Below, in pieces: positions 8,464 through 17,395 of a DNA stretch of 64,000 nucleotides. Source of the stretch: Candidatus Poribacteria bacterium (lineage in GTDB: Bacteria > Poribacteria > WGA-4E > WGA-3G); the NCBI GenBank assembly GCA_958295815.1, contig OY282374.1, forward strand, positions 2,624,856 to 2,688,855, in the 5' to 3' direction. Numbering within the stretch: the stretch's first letter is position 1; every line of letters starts with the position of its first letter. A model generated the notes under the pieces. The model was not told the DNA's origin. It worked only from the letters and a program-made list of their open reading frames with translations, and ran no database searches. Made by a program: the position numbers and the translations under genes.

Positions 8464-10683
8464 ATGAAAACGATGCAACTTTCTATTTTAACCTTCCTTC
8501 TGATTTCGATTCTATTTTTACCAGATACTTCCGCCGAAGATTACAAGCAATGGCACTTGCCTGAAGGTGCGAAAGCACGCATCGGAAAAGGTCGTATCTC
8601 CGGCAATATCGCCTTTTCACCGGATAATAATTTGCTCGCCGTTGCGAGTTCTATTGGGACTTGGATCTACGATGCGCAAACAGGTAAAGAATTGAATCTT
8701 TTCACGGGACACGCAGACGTCGTCAGGAGTGTTGCCTTCAGTCCTGATGGAAAAACACTCGCAACTGGTGGGAGTTATGACGATAAGACGGTGCAGTTGT
8801 GGGATGTTGCCACTGGAAAACACATAATGACTCTTCTCGGACATACAGGAAGGGTCAACAGTGTCGCCTTTAGTCCTGATGGAAAAATACTGACGAGTGC
8901 CGGAGGATATAAGGACTACACGGTACGTCTATGGGATGTGGAAACTGGAAGGCACACAGCAACACTTTCTGGGCATGTGGGTGGTGTTGAAAGTCTCGCA
9001 TTCAGTCCCGATGGGAAAACGCTCGCAACTGGTGGTGATTTTAATGATCACACAATACAGATCTGGGACGTTGAGACTGCAACTCATAAAATGTCCCTTC
9101 TCGGACATACGTATAGTGTTAACAGCATTGCTTACAGTCCTGACGGTCAAACGCTCGCAACTGCTGGCGGGTGGGTAGATACCACTGTGCGACTCTGGCA
9201 TGTTGCAACGGGTCAACCGAAAGCAACATTCACTGGACATACACAGGGTGTTAACAGTGTTGCATTCAGTCCGGATGGGAAAATCCTTGTAAGCGGAAGC
9301 AGCGACACAATATGTTTGTGGGATACTACAAGCGGCTCTTACATAACAACATTAACAGAAGGAGCTGGAAGTGTGGTATTCAGTTCGGACGGATACAACT
9401 TCGTAAGTAGTAGCGGGAATGGCGTGATATTATGGGATGCGGTCAGCCTGCATCAGAGACTAAAAATTACTGGGCATCTGTCAAGTGCTTACAGTATTGC
9501 ATTTAGTCCTGATGGTCACACGCTTGCCAGCGGTGGTTGGGGAGACCCTAAAGTGAGACTATGGAACTCCGATACTGGTGATAGTATAGACACTTTCATT
9601 GGACATACAAGTGGTATCACCTCCATTGCATTCAGTCCTGATGGACAGAGCATCGCAAGTAGTGGAAATTGGCACGACCCGACAATCCAACTACGGGACG
9701 CTGCCACTGGCACACATATTACTACTTTCATTGGTCATAGACGCAGTATTAATAGTATTGCCTTCAGTCCAGATGGAAAAACACTCGCAAGTGCAAGTTC
9801 CGACGAAAAAGTCTGCTTGTGGGATGTTTCAACGGGTTATCACCAAGCGACCCTTCCTTGGTATGATTCCCACAGCTTTTCAAACCTGATGTTCAGTTCC
9901 GATGGCAACACACTCGCAATTGGAGATCAGGCTGGGATACGCCTATGGGATACCTCTTATAGCCCATACAAAGTCAGGTGGACATTGAATACATCAGCAC
10001 TAAGTTTTACTCTCAGTCCAGATGGACAGACACTCGCCAGCGGAAAGAAAGATGGGACAATAATTCTGTGGGATGCTATCAGTGGGACAGAGAAGGCAAC
10101 GCTCTCAGGACATATAGACTATGTCGGTGCCGGTACTATGGCATTCAGCAAGGATAGCAACACACTCGCAAGTACGGGTTGGCACGAGGATACAACGATT
10201 CGCTTATGGGATGTCGCCACGGCATCACACCGAGCAACGCTCACAGGACACACAAAACGTATATCAAGTCTCACCTTCAGTCCCGATGGTACTACTTTAG
10301 CGAGTGCAAGTTCCGATGGCACGATATTACTCTGGAAATATCCACTCCCACAGCAAACCTACGGAGCACCTATGGAACCGTCGCCTCGTGTAGAAACATC
10401 CGTAATGCAGAATTACCCGAATCCATTCAACCCAGAAACATGGATACCGTACCAATTAGCAGAACCCGCGGAAGTTACCGTACGTATCTATACAGCAGGT
10501 GGTATCTTGATTCGCACCTTAGCAGTTGGACATCGGTCTGCTGGCACCTACAAGGATCGGCACAATGCCGTTTATTGGGATGGGATGAATGAGATAGGTG
10601 AACCTGTTGCGAGTGGGATTTACTTCTATATGCTGTCTGCCGGAAATTTCATAGCAACCCAGAAAATGCTGATTCAGAAATAG
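8464..10683 (+). CDS. Secreted WD40 propeller protein with NPNPFNP C-terminal domain
   Basis: A 739-residue paralogue of the upstream gene. It has a signal peptide (MKTMQLSILTFLLISILF), a conserved N-terminal section (LPEGAKARIGKGRISGN), many WD40 repeats up to about residue 630 and the C-terminal NYPNPFNPETWIPYQL domain from about 650 ending in KMLIQK. Unlike its neighbour it lacks the dockerin-like motifs. AGGAGG (8451-8456) lies upstream of the ATG at 8464, 38 nt after the preceding stop, so both are likely expressed from the sigma-54 promoter. WD repeats are very regular, suggesting internal duplication. Probably a surface-exposed binding platform; no catalytic motif seen. Confidence 0.88.
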   Translation: MKTMQLSILTFLLISILFLPDTSAEDYKQWHLPEGAKARIGKGRISGNIAFSPDNNLLAVASSIGTWIYDAQTGKELNLFTGHADVVRSVAFSPDGKTLATGGSYDDKTVQLWDVATGKHIMTLLGHTGRVNSVAFSPDGKILTSAGGYKDYTVRLWDVETGRHTATLSGHVGGVESLAFSPDGKTLATGGDFNDHTIQIWDVETATHKMSLLGHTYSVNSIAYSPDGQTLATAGGWVDTTVRLWHVATGQPKATFTGHTQGVNSVAFSPDGKILVSGSSDTICLWDTTSGSYITTLTEGAGSVVFSSDGYNFVSSSGNGVILWDAVSLHQRLKITGHLSSAYSIAFSPDGHTLASGGWGDPKVRLWNSDTGDSIDTFIGHTSGITSIAFSPDGQSIASSGNWHDPTIQLRDAATGTHITTFIGHRRSINSIAFSPDGKTLASASSDEKVCLWDVSTGYHQATLPWYDSHSFSNLMFSSDGNTLAIGDQAGIRLWDTSYSPYKVRWTLNTSALSFTLSPDGQTLASGKKDGTIILWDAISGTEKATLSGHIDYVGAGTMAFSKDSNTLASTGWHEDTTIRLWDVATASHRATLTGHTKRISSLTFSPDGTTLASASSDGTILLWKYPLPQQTYGAPMEPSPRVETSVMQNYPNPFNPETWIPYQLAEPAEVTVRIYTAGGILIRTLAVGHRSAGTYKDRHNAVYWDGMNEIGEPVASGIYFYMLSAGNFIATQKMLIQK

Positions 10684-10733
10684 AGGAGACATTTCCAGGA
10701 AAATTTGTTACGAAAAAATTATATGACATTTTT

Positions 10734-10763
10734 TTGACATTTTTTTGACAGATATGTTATCAT
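10734..10763 (+). promoter_or_regulatory. Possible sigma-70 promoter
   Basis: TTGACA (10734-10739), 18-nt spacer, TATCAT (10758-10763), in a T-rich stretch containing a short tandem TGACATTTTTT repeat. It precedes the exported protein gene at 10869. Confidence 0.35.
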
Positions 10764-10868
10764 TTGCCAAATGAGTCTTGATACGTCTATCAGAAGAAAA
10801 GATAAGTGAACTCTTATGTCCTAGGACATGAGCAGTTTTCTATTACGTCAAAAGGAGCTAGTCAAGAA

Positions 10869-11657
10869 ATGGAAAGGAATACAATAACGGGTCAATTTCA
10901 TACTGTTTTAGTGGGTTGTTTGTGTTTTCTCTTTACTGTAGTGATGTTTTCTGTTACATCAATAGCTGCGTCAACAAAAAAAGTCCTGATATTGGGGAAC
11001 AACATAACCCAAGTTGAAGCACCAACGATTAGTAAAAATCTGAAAAAAATTCAGAATTATACCTTCGAATACGAAATTACGAAAGATTCGAAACTCGCGA
11101 AAGCGGATGCCGCTGATTTTGATATCCTATGGCTTGGGCAAGGTGAGATTTGCGAAGGTGGATGGCGTTTCTCTGATCAGGGCGCAGATGCCGTTTTAGC
11201 ATTTGTTGAGGCAGGAGGGATATGCATTAACGTTGAGCAGGACCACGATGATGCTGTCGGTTGTCCAACACCTTGGCTCCCTAAACCACTAAACGGTGAT
11301 GAAACCGAAAGGACACAGGATTTTGAACCGACAAAAGCCCCGGAGGTTGGGACCCTTTTCACCGAGCCAAACAAGATAAAAGCAATTGTGACGGATGATA
11401 AATGGCACAACCCGGATCGCGCGTATATTCCACTCGCGACGGTTGGTAAACATCTCATTGTGGCACTCCTATATCACGGTGATGGCGCATATATCATCAC
11501 GGCAATTCAAAATGAAGATCAGGTGAAAGTCGATACGAATCTTCCGTTTATTGAAAACTTATTGTTCTATGTCGCTACTCTTCAGGATAAAATTCTTGCC
11601 GTTGAACCGCACCATAAACTTGCTGTGACCTGGGCGCAACTCAGAATGGGTCCATAA
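10869..11657 (+). CDS. Exported GATase1/ThuA-like fold protein with shared C-terminal tail
   Basis: A 262-residue protein. The start is ATG 10869, with AAGGAG about 11 nt upstream; an upstream in-frame GTG at 10806 would put 21 residues ahead of the signal peptide and is less likely. A hydrophobic signal segment (HTVLVGCLCFLFTVVMFSVT) is followed by a Rossmann-like strand KKVLILGNN, the segment DFDILWLGQGE and AFVEAGGICINVEQDHDD, resembling ThuA/amidotransferase-like domains, but no catalytic Cys is evident. The protein ends HKLAVTWAQLRMGP, a tail related to those of the proteins ending at 12643 and 27177. Likely periplasmic or surface. Function unknown. Confidence 0.7.
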   Translation: MERNTITGQFHTVLVGCLCFLFTVVMFSVTSIAASTKKVLILGNNITQVEAPTISKNLKKIQNYTFEYEITKDSKLAKADAADFDILWLGQGEICEGGWRFSDQGADAVLAFVEAGGICINVEQDHDDAVGCPTPWLPKPLNGDETERTQDFEPTKAPEVGTLFTEPNKIKAIVTDDKWHNPDRAYIPLATVGKHLIVALLYHGDGAYIITAIQNEDQVKVDTNLPFIENLLFYVATLQDKILAVEPHHKLAVTWAQLRMGP

Positions 11658-11683
11658 TGCTTTAGCAACACGGAGAGGGTCTT

Positions 11684-12643
11684 ATGAAACTGCGATACAT
11701 ATTTATCCTCTACTGTTTCATCTTCGGACTGCTATGTTCTGTTTTAGCAAAGCCACTTAGCATAGAGAAGATTGTGTTCTCGTCAAATCGCGACGGCAAT
11801 TGGGAAATCTACATAATGAACCCGGATGGGACTCGACAGGAGAGATTAACCTACGACCGCGCCGTCGATTGCGATCCCGTTATTTCACCGAAAGGTGACC
11901 AGATTCTCTTCAACTCGAACCGTGCGGGGACTCGAGACCTATATCTAATGGATGTAGATGGGAGAAACGTGCGTCCACTGTTTGGGTTCAGCGAAGCCTA
12001 CAGGACACATCCAGTATGGTCACCTGATGGAGTGAGAATTGCCTATTCTCAGCGTGCCTTAAACGGTATAAATATCCATACTGCCAAAGCGGATGGTACC
12101 TCCGTGAAGCATATTGTCCATCTAAAGAACGCGCATAGTGGATATCCGAGTTGGTCATCGGATGGCACAGAAATCGCTTTTGTTGTAGCAGATGAAATTC
12201 ACTGGGCAAGCCGCCAAATCCGGTTTATCAACTTAGAAACCCGTACGCAGGAAACGCTCTTTCCAGATGATTTCCCGCGGATGTCTCAACCCGCCTATTC
12301 CCCACTCGAAAACAGAATCGCCTTCGTTTGGTTTCGACCAGCAGAACAGCAACAATCCGTATTCATCGTGAATCGTGATGGAAGTTATCTCAGACAGATT
12401 GAGTCGTTAGTTGCAAACGATCCGGCTTGGGCACCGTTTGGCAATGAACTCATTTACACAGAAGGTGTTATTGGAAGCAACTCACAAATTTTCAAAATCA
12501 ATCTCAGCCGCCAAACGGCTACACAACTCACAGACGACGGGAGCAATTACGCTGGCAATTGGTTCGCACCGAAGCAGCTCCCGGTCTCTCCCTCAACCTC
12601 ACTATTAACTACACAATGGGGTACGGTTAAAATCCGAAACTAA
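11684..12643 (+). CDS. Exported TolB-like beta-propeller protein (PD40 repeats)
   Basis: A 319-residue exported protein. It has a signal peptide (about 1-22, ending LLCSVLAKP) followed by five or six PD40/TolB-like blades, for example IVFSSNRDGNWEIYIMNPDG, ILFNSNRAGTRDLYLMDVDG and PVWSPDGVRIAYSQRA. Such propellers bind peptide tails or partner proteins; TolB itself acts with Pal and Tol, but none of those genes is near. The tail TTQWGTVKIRN matches the tail motif on two other exported proteins here. Good Shine-Dalgarno (GGAGAGG) before ATG 11684; 26 nt after the preceding gene, so probably cotranscribed. Its 3' end abuts a broken HAD gene on the other strand. Confidence 0.82.
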   Translation: MKLRYIFILYCFIFGLLCSVLAKPLSIEKIVFSSNRDGNWEIYIMNPDGTRQERLTYDRAVDCDPVISPKGDQILFNSNRAGTRDLYLMDVDGRNVRPLFGFSEAYRTHPVWSPDGVRIAYSQRALNGINIHTAKADGTSVKHIVHLKNAHSGYPSWSSDGTEIAFVVADEIHWASRQIRFINLETRTQETLFPDDFPRMSQPAYSPLENRIAFVWFRPAEQQQSVFIVNRDGSYLRQIESLVANDPAWAPFGNELIYTEGVIGSNSQIFKINLSRQTATQLTDDGSNYAGNWFAPKQLPVSPSTSLLTTQWGTVKIRN

Positions 12644-12826
12644 TATGCCTCGCACTCGATCAGCCACTTCTGATGGATGATTCACATATTCCCGCTGAAA
12701 ATCCTCTACAGGCAACTGTAAAGTCTGTGCGACTTCAGTGATTGAAGGGCGCCCCCCGTCGAATTCTGAGATAAGTGTTTGAAATAAATCGAAGACGACT
12801 ACCTTACTGCCAATTCTAAACTCCAT
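12605..12826 (-). pseudogene. Truncated HAD-superfamily hydrolase
   Basis: Seventy-three codons beginning MEFRIGSKVVVFDLFQTL, which contains HAD motif I (DxxxT variant, DLFQTL), then a cap-like helical stretch up to about residue 60 (EDFQREYVNHPSEVADRVRG). The rest of the domain (motifs II-IV) is missing, and the last codons overlap the 3' end of the convergent TolB-like gene. The ATG follows the GNAT stop by 2 nt (TAA-CT-ATG), so it was part of that operon. A complete HAD protein of the family is about 220 residues. It is likely a remnant left by a deletion or insertion. Confidence 0.65.
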
Positions 12827-12828
12827 AG

Positions 12829-13590
12829 TTATGGCACACCGAGTGTCTCATATACATCATCACGGACATATCCGAGTTTTTCAGCCAAATGAATAGAAGC
12901 TGCGTTTTCAGAACTGGCAGACCAATGCGGATAAACGCCTCGCTCAACGCAGTGTACAAGCAGCTTAGCAGCAACAGCCGTCGCAAATCCCTTGTTGCGA
13001 AAGCCAGGATCTGTTTCAATCCCAATATGAATTCCTTCACGACATTGCATCAGTGAGACAGCGTGACTTATAATGCGACCCTCGATTGTTGCACAGAAAC
13101 CGATGCCCCGTTCAGCAAAATCAGCGAGTGAACTGAAACCTGGGAAACTTGAAAGCCCTTCATTTCTAAGTTGGTTCGCCAAGGAGATGTCAACGCGTTG
13201 GATGTGGCAATCGGAAGGGATTCGTTTTTGGAGGTACAACAGATGTTTACGGTTGAGTGATTCCGGTGAAAACGTAATTCCCTGCGTTTGTTTGAGATGT
13301 TGACCATGGACTTGAAATATCAACGCACGCCATGCCTCTGAGATAGGAATAACCCACATTTCTGATAACTGCTCGACCAATTTCTGCGCGATGGGATGCG
13401 TCACATCGCCGCCGAGTATCGCCCAACCCGGATGCGTTAATTGGGCAACCCGTGGATTTGTTATTGAATCTGCGAGCGCGATGCCACTATGTCCCTCAAG
13501 AACGCTGTGAATAAAGATGCGCTGTGGGAGATAATTGGCGAAAAGAGGGATAAGTACACTTCGTTTATCCAGGTCAATTGATACTATAAT
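12829..13590 (-). CDS. GNAT-family N-acetyltransferase with no canonical start
   Basis: The coding frame continues upstream of the first GTG (13404) without a stop for another 62 codons. Those codons encode typical family sequence (VLIPLFANYLPQRIFIHSVL, then WAILGGDV). The C-terminal half is a GNAT fold with the acetyl-CoA loop region DPGFRNKGFATAVAAKLL and ENAASIHLAEKLGYV. About 253 residues in all, the usual length of the GNAT_acetyltran (zwittermicin-resistance-like) family. No ATG, GTG or TTG exists in the 5' part; an AGAGGA site lies before an in-frame ATT at 13590, which I take as the tentative start. Either an ATT start or a lost start codon. It follows the 41-codon ORF and precedes the HAD remnant. 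Confidence 0.65.
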   Translation of the reverse strand: MIVSIDLDKRSVLIPLFANYLPQRIFIHSVLEGHSGIALADSITNPRVAQLTHPGWAILGGDVTHPIAQKLVEQLSEMWVIPISEAWRALIFQVHGQHLKQTQGITFSPESLNRKHLLYLQKRIPSDCHIQRVDISLANQLRNEGLSSFPGFSSLADFAERGIGFCATIEGRIISHAVSLMQCREGIHIGIETDPGFRNKGFATAVAAKLLVHCVERGVYPHWSASSENAASIHLAEKLGYVRDDVYETLGVP

Positions 13591-13592
13591 AT

Positions 13593-13718
13593 CTACGTTC
13601 CTCTTAGCGTGGCGCGCTGAGACTTTACACTTATACCGCCACCAAGGTTTTCTTTAGAAATCGGCAGGTCTATTCTGAATTTACCGAACCTGTCGGGCAT
13701 GCCATAGATAATTTTCAT
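13593..13718 (-). CDS. 41-residue small ORF, coupled in the operon
   Basis: ATG at 13718 begins 1 nt after the stop of the dockerin protein (TAA-A-ATG), and its TAG stop (13593) is 2 nt before the tentative GNAT start. The product begins MKIIYGMPDRFGKFRIDLPI and ends QRATLRGT. No signal peptide or recognised domain. Tight spacing at both ends suggests translational coupling, but the ORF is short and could be chance. Not similar to anything I recognise with certainty. Confidence 0.4.
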   Translation of the reverse strand: MKIIYGMPDRFGKFRIDLPISKENLGGGISVKSQRATLRGT

Positions 13719-13719
13719 T

Positions 13720-15210
13720 TTACATTGCCTTTGCTACTTTGACTAAATCAAGGATATTGACAACGCCATCGCCATTGATGTCGGGCTGTTGTTTGCCGAA
13801 AGCATTGGCGATGACAACCAAATCCAGAACGTTTACAACACCGTCACCGTTCACGTCCACTGTGGGAGGGGTTTCCAACCTCGATACCGATTTTAGGTAA
13901 ATCTCGCCATCTAAATCAGTGAGCGTCTGTTCTATACCGGCGATACCCGAATGCCAACCTTTAACCTGCTCTAAAAATGTTATCTCTTGGGGGTTCCCAC
14001 TCCGGTTATACACCGCCCAGCCGTTAGTAAATTCACGGATAAAGAGTCCTTCTCTATCTTCATAAAGTTGTGCTTTCTCTCCAATAGGACGACCGAGATC
14101 GACATCCCAAAAATTGTGACAATAATGCGAGTGATGGTGTAGATGGAAGTCGCCTTGCGCGTGCCACCCCTCATGTTCCGGATCCTTACGGAAGTAACTA
14201 TCATGAACATGTTGCTGTTCCGCCTCACTGCCCTGAACACCCATTGTGTAAAGAAAAAAACCGTCCGAATGCGTCAAATACAACGCCGTCAAGCACCGCA
14301 TATTCTGTAGATTTTCACGACTCATCGGGGATTGCAGCCCAATTCCTTCCGCCTCAAAACACGTTATTTGCGGGTAGCGAAGTTCTGCTGCACTCCAAAG
14401 CAAAACCTCCTCAAACCGCATCATAGAAAGATGCTGAAAATCGTCAGGCATAAACTGACGAAAGGTCTCCATGAACAATCCATTAATATACGGGGCAGCA
14501 TTCGGAGCCTTCCTATCATTCGTATTGACAACGATGAGAAAATCGTCGCTCACCCGATCCCGAATAGATTGTAGTATCTGTGTCTGTGCCTCTTGTTCTT
14601 CTTGTTGTGTTTTATGTCCATGTAATGCATCGCCAGTTTCATTCCACCAATCGAAAAAAATGCCGTCAAAATATTCACAATCATCTACCGCTTTCGCGAG
14701 TTGGACAATTGTCTCTTGCGCATCTGGATGCGTGAAATCTATGAGTCGTACTTGGGATCTTTCGTCATCGCCTGATCCTGTTAAGATCTCATCATCTGAC
14801 GGATGGCGTACGAATGGAAAACCATCTGTGAAAATTTTTCCATATAAGAAACTCTCGGGGCGTGGGGCAACAGAAAATGGAATAGGAAAGAGAAATATCA
14901 TATTCGGGTTATACCGACGGTACTCTGAAAATTTTTCTTTCGCACCCTCAATGTCCCAAGTCATGACGATTTTTCCATTAATCTTTTCAAACTGCTGCCC
15001 TGGGAGGTCGCGCCCCCACATCAAATCGTGACGCGCATCTCTTTCCTCCCAGCTCAGATTTTGTGGTAGATCAACACAACCATCCCACGCCGCAAAGAGT
15101 GAGGGGAAATTCCGGGCGTCAAGACGCTCCTGCACTGTCTGGGCAATCGAAACCGAAACAATAACCAAACACAACAAACAGAAAACTAAAATAGGCTTTA
15201 CTTTATTGAT
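13720..15210 (-). CDS. Putative glycoside-hydrolase-like secreted protein with dockerin
   Basis: About 496 residues from the proposed start. Upstream of the first TTG (15177) the frame stays open and supplies the rest of a signal peptide (NKVKPILVFCLLCLVIVSVS-AQ). A GGAGGG site (15218-15223) lies 7 nt before an in-frame ATC at 15210, the best start by position though not a standard codon. The body has a TIM-barrel-like look with segments such as MIFLFPIPFSV, DDCEYFDGIFFDWWNE (acidic residues at a strand end) and DFLIVVNTNDRKAPN, as in putative glycoside hydrolases of the GHL15-like type. The C terminus is a dockerin-like pair (DVNGDGVVNVLDLV, DINGDGVVNILDLV). The linker before it is encoded by a palindromic repeat (13862-13884). 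Catalysis is unproven. Confidence 0.7.
   Translation of the reverse strand: MNKVKPILVFCLLCLVIVSVSIAQTVQERLDARNFPSLFAAWDGCVDLPQNLSWEERDARHDLMWGRDLPGQQFEKINGKIVMTWDIEGAKEKFSEYRRYNPNMIFLFPIPFSVAPRPESFLYGKIFTDGFPFVRHPSDDEILTGSGDDERSQVRLIDFTHPDAQETIVQLAKAVDDCEYFDGIFFDWWNETGDALHGHKTQQEEQEAQTQILQSIRDRVSDDFLIVVNTNDRKAPNAAPYINGLFMETFRQFMPDDFQHLSMMRFEEVLLWSAAELRYPQITCFEAEGIGLQSPMSRENLQNMRCLTALYLTHSDGFFLYTMGVQGSEAEQQHVHDSYFRKDPEHEGWHAQGDFHLHHHSHYCHNFWDVDLGRPIGEKAQLYEDREGLFIREFTNGWAVYNRSGNPQEITFLEQVKGWHSGIAGIEQTLTDLDGEIYLKSVSRLETPPTVDVNGDGVVNVLDLVVIANAFGKQQPDINGDGVVNILDLVKVAKAM
13862..13884. repeat. Palindromic repeat copy inside a coding region
   Basis: GTGGGAGGGGTTTCCAACCT plus CGA matches the GTAGGAGGGGTTT-N-AACC family found between genes. 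Here it encodes part of the linker RLETPPTV between the enzyme-like domain and the dockerin, keeping the frame open. Confidence 0.6.
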
Positions 15211-15304
15211 TGTTAATCCCTCCGATTTTATCTGAATCTAAACCTTTCATTTATACCGAACCCTAATCTAAAAACGATGCATTTCCACTTAACTATTCAT
15301 CGTC

Positions 15305-16060
15305 TCACCTTACTACCCGTCGCAGTTGTCGATTGAAATCTTCGCACCATTCTAAATACGCGTCGATTTCAGGTTGTGCGTCTGTTCCCAAGTCATCGTC
15401 TGTGTGGATATATATGATAAAGCCCTTCTTCACCAACTTTATATAACGATCGATCGCAAAGTGGAAGTCGATATAATCCGTTCTCTGCTTATGCATCCAC
15501 CCCACCATCAACGATTCTTCGTTGCATCCAAATATGGTGTTGATACGCATACTCTATGTGCGCTGAAAATTCAGAATTATTCCTGAATTCTTTTGACATC
15601 CCATAGAACCATCCGATGATCCCGTTAAAACTATTTTTAACAGCGAAATCTCTTGAGGTCAGCACTTCAGCATCGCTCACCGAGATGTTCAGATATGTCG
15701 CTAAATCTTCATACAACTGGTTAATCAGCCCTGCGAATCCATAAAACATTTTATCAACACCCCAGATGTAAGAATCGATTGCATACCCAGCGGATTCCGA
15801 TAAAACTAAAGGTGTTGTCTGCGAGGTCAAGTATCAATTAGCGTTCTCACAAGTAGGATATTTTTCAAACAATACAGATCTGCATCAAAGAGTCCGAGCT
15901 TCTCCTTGTTTCTTAATGCTGGATGGAGCATCGCTTGAAACATAAAAATTAATCCGAAAATATGCGTGCCAAGATACGCACTCTCCCGTAAGGGGGCATA
16001 CAGTATATTGTCTTCAGGCTTGTTCGCTGCGCACAGGTACGCAAAATGATATAAAATTCG
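15305..16060 (-). pseudogene. Frameshifted hypothetical gene (three frame pieces)
   Basis: Three overlapping open stretches on the minus strand read as one broken protein. The first (about 16060-15827) gives HFAYLCAANKPEDNILYAPL and later HIFGLIFMFQAMLHPALRNK, ending in TGA. The second starts with a TTG overlapping that TGA (15830-15489) and contains SYIWGVDKMFYGFAGLINQL. The third (15550-15305) contains YIDFHFAIDRYIKLVKKG and ends RQLRRVVR. Each has amino-acid usage of real protein, and pieces overlap by a few to about 60 nt, so frameshifts are the simplest reading; overlapping coupled ORFs are possible. No recognised family. The 5' end is missing behind a stop. Confidence 0.5.
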
Positions 16061-16149
16061 CTTTTAAGAATTTTAACCTTTTAGCCCTGATTTGTAAAGT
16101 TAAACAAGTTTATTGTTAGAATAAACACAAAGTATGGTAAAATAGTGTA

Positions 16150-16345
16150 ATAATTTTATGAAGATGTAACCGGAAAAATCGGCATTCTAACCCAAGCTGG
16201 CGAGGATGTTGGTTGGCAAAAGTCAATGGGACAGAGGCACTCTCGAACTTGTCAAAGGCAGAGAGCTTGAAAGCGAAACCACTTACGTTATCGTCGGTAA
16301 AGTGTTTGATGCCGCAGGTAATGAGTTAAGGCTTAGAATGTCACC
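16150..16345 (+). pseudogene. Remnant of an Ig-like (SbsA-type) domain
   Basis: Two frames joined by a frameshift near 16205 read EDVTGKIGILTQAGEDVGWQ and then WDRGTLELVKGRELESETTY-VIVGKVFDAAGNE. The pattern (strand, Trp, 'L..G..LE..T.Y.I.G...D.AGN') matches the Ig-like domains of the intact lipoprotein at 18640. No start, no clear end. Confidence 0.5.
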
Positions 16346-16849
16346 AGAGGTAAAGAGTAAATTAAAAGCTATTTCGACAATCAGGACGCTGGAACTCCTC
16401 ACATATGCCGGTGCATTATGCTAAGGCGGAGTTAGTCAAACGGGGCACTATCGCAAGATTCATAGACGGAAAGCAATAATTAGGATACACACTGCAGATA
16501 ATAATACTATACATAAAGGAGCGAAAACTATGGGTAGCCGTAAAACCTATTTATGATACGTTCCATTGCCTTCCAAAGAGTTTCATTTTATTTTCCCCAA
16601 TGCTAAATTAGTACCTCACAAAGGAACACTCCACAATGTCAACAATTACCTCCCAAGGTTGGCGTGGTTGATGCTAAAACTGCATTCTGACTGGACGACT
16701 CTCGTCGACAGTATAGGGTAATCAGATTCGCTACATACCCCGGGATATCCAAAAATGTGAGAAAGAAGCAGTTCCAAATTAAAAGGAATACGAAGACCAT
16801 TTTATTATTGTAATAAAAGAGTAATAATTATAGAATGATAGGCGATTTA

Positions 16850-16947
16850 GGTCCACTCTTAAAACCACCGATCGGGTTCAATTTGAATCAGGATCTGTGG
16901 AAATCTCACATGAGACTGCGGATGTTCTGCGAGTGATTGTGAACTGA
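16850..16947 (+). pseudogene. Possible remnant of an OmpA-like domain
   Basis: An open stretch ending in TGA reads TDRVQFESGSVEISHETADV-LRVIVN, which resembles the start of OmpA C-terminal peptidoglycan-binding domains (V.F.SGSA.IS.E...VL). No start or continuation. Short, so tentative. Confidence 0.3.
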
Positions 16948-17054
16948 ATATTTTTTACACTTGGCTAATGTCAGCAGAGACCTAGCAGAAAAAGAAGTTT
17001 CCAAATTCAAAACTACATATTGAGTAAAAATAAAGGAGATTCAAAATAAAACCA

Positions 17055-17395
17055 ATGATAGCATCCACATTTGTATTGGCAATTGTTGCTGTAGTTGTGG
17101 GGCTTTCCGGTTGGGACAGAATTAGGTCAGTGGTGTTTATGACGAAATAAATGTCTCAGATGATGGTTGAATGGATTCCAATCGGTTGTTGTCGTAGCAC
17201 TGGCGGGGCAAACGCCAAACCGTCTGGGCTCCCAATGCAACGTGGCTTTGAGTTGGCACGCGAATAAACTAATAAAAACAACTACGTGAATTTCACGTTC
17301 GTCCTCGTGGACGATCAGAGCACTAAAGAAAGAGGAAGAGGTGTTCACCGCTTCCTAGTCCAACAAATTGATAGAGATTTTTCTGCCTGTCGGTA
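17055..17395 (+). pseudogene. Remnant of an ABC-type (branched-chain amino acid) binding lipoprotein
   Basis: AAGGAG precedes ATG 17055, which encodes a signal peptide (MIASTFVLAIVAVVVGLSGW) in which the lipobox Cys position appears as Trp, then a stop. Further on, in a different frame, KPSGLPMQRGFELARE-stop-TNKNNYVNFTFVLVDDQSTKE matches the first lobe of periplasmic binding proteins of the Leu/Ile/Val family, like the intact gene at 30213. At least one internal stop and one frameshift are present. Confidence 0.6.

Noticed and set aside
16501..16560. Possible small gene after AAGGAG at about 16518 (ATG GGT AGC)
   Set aside because: Stops after about eight codons.
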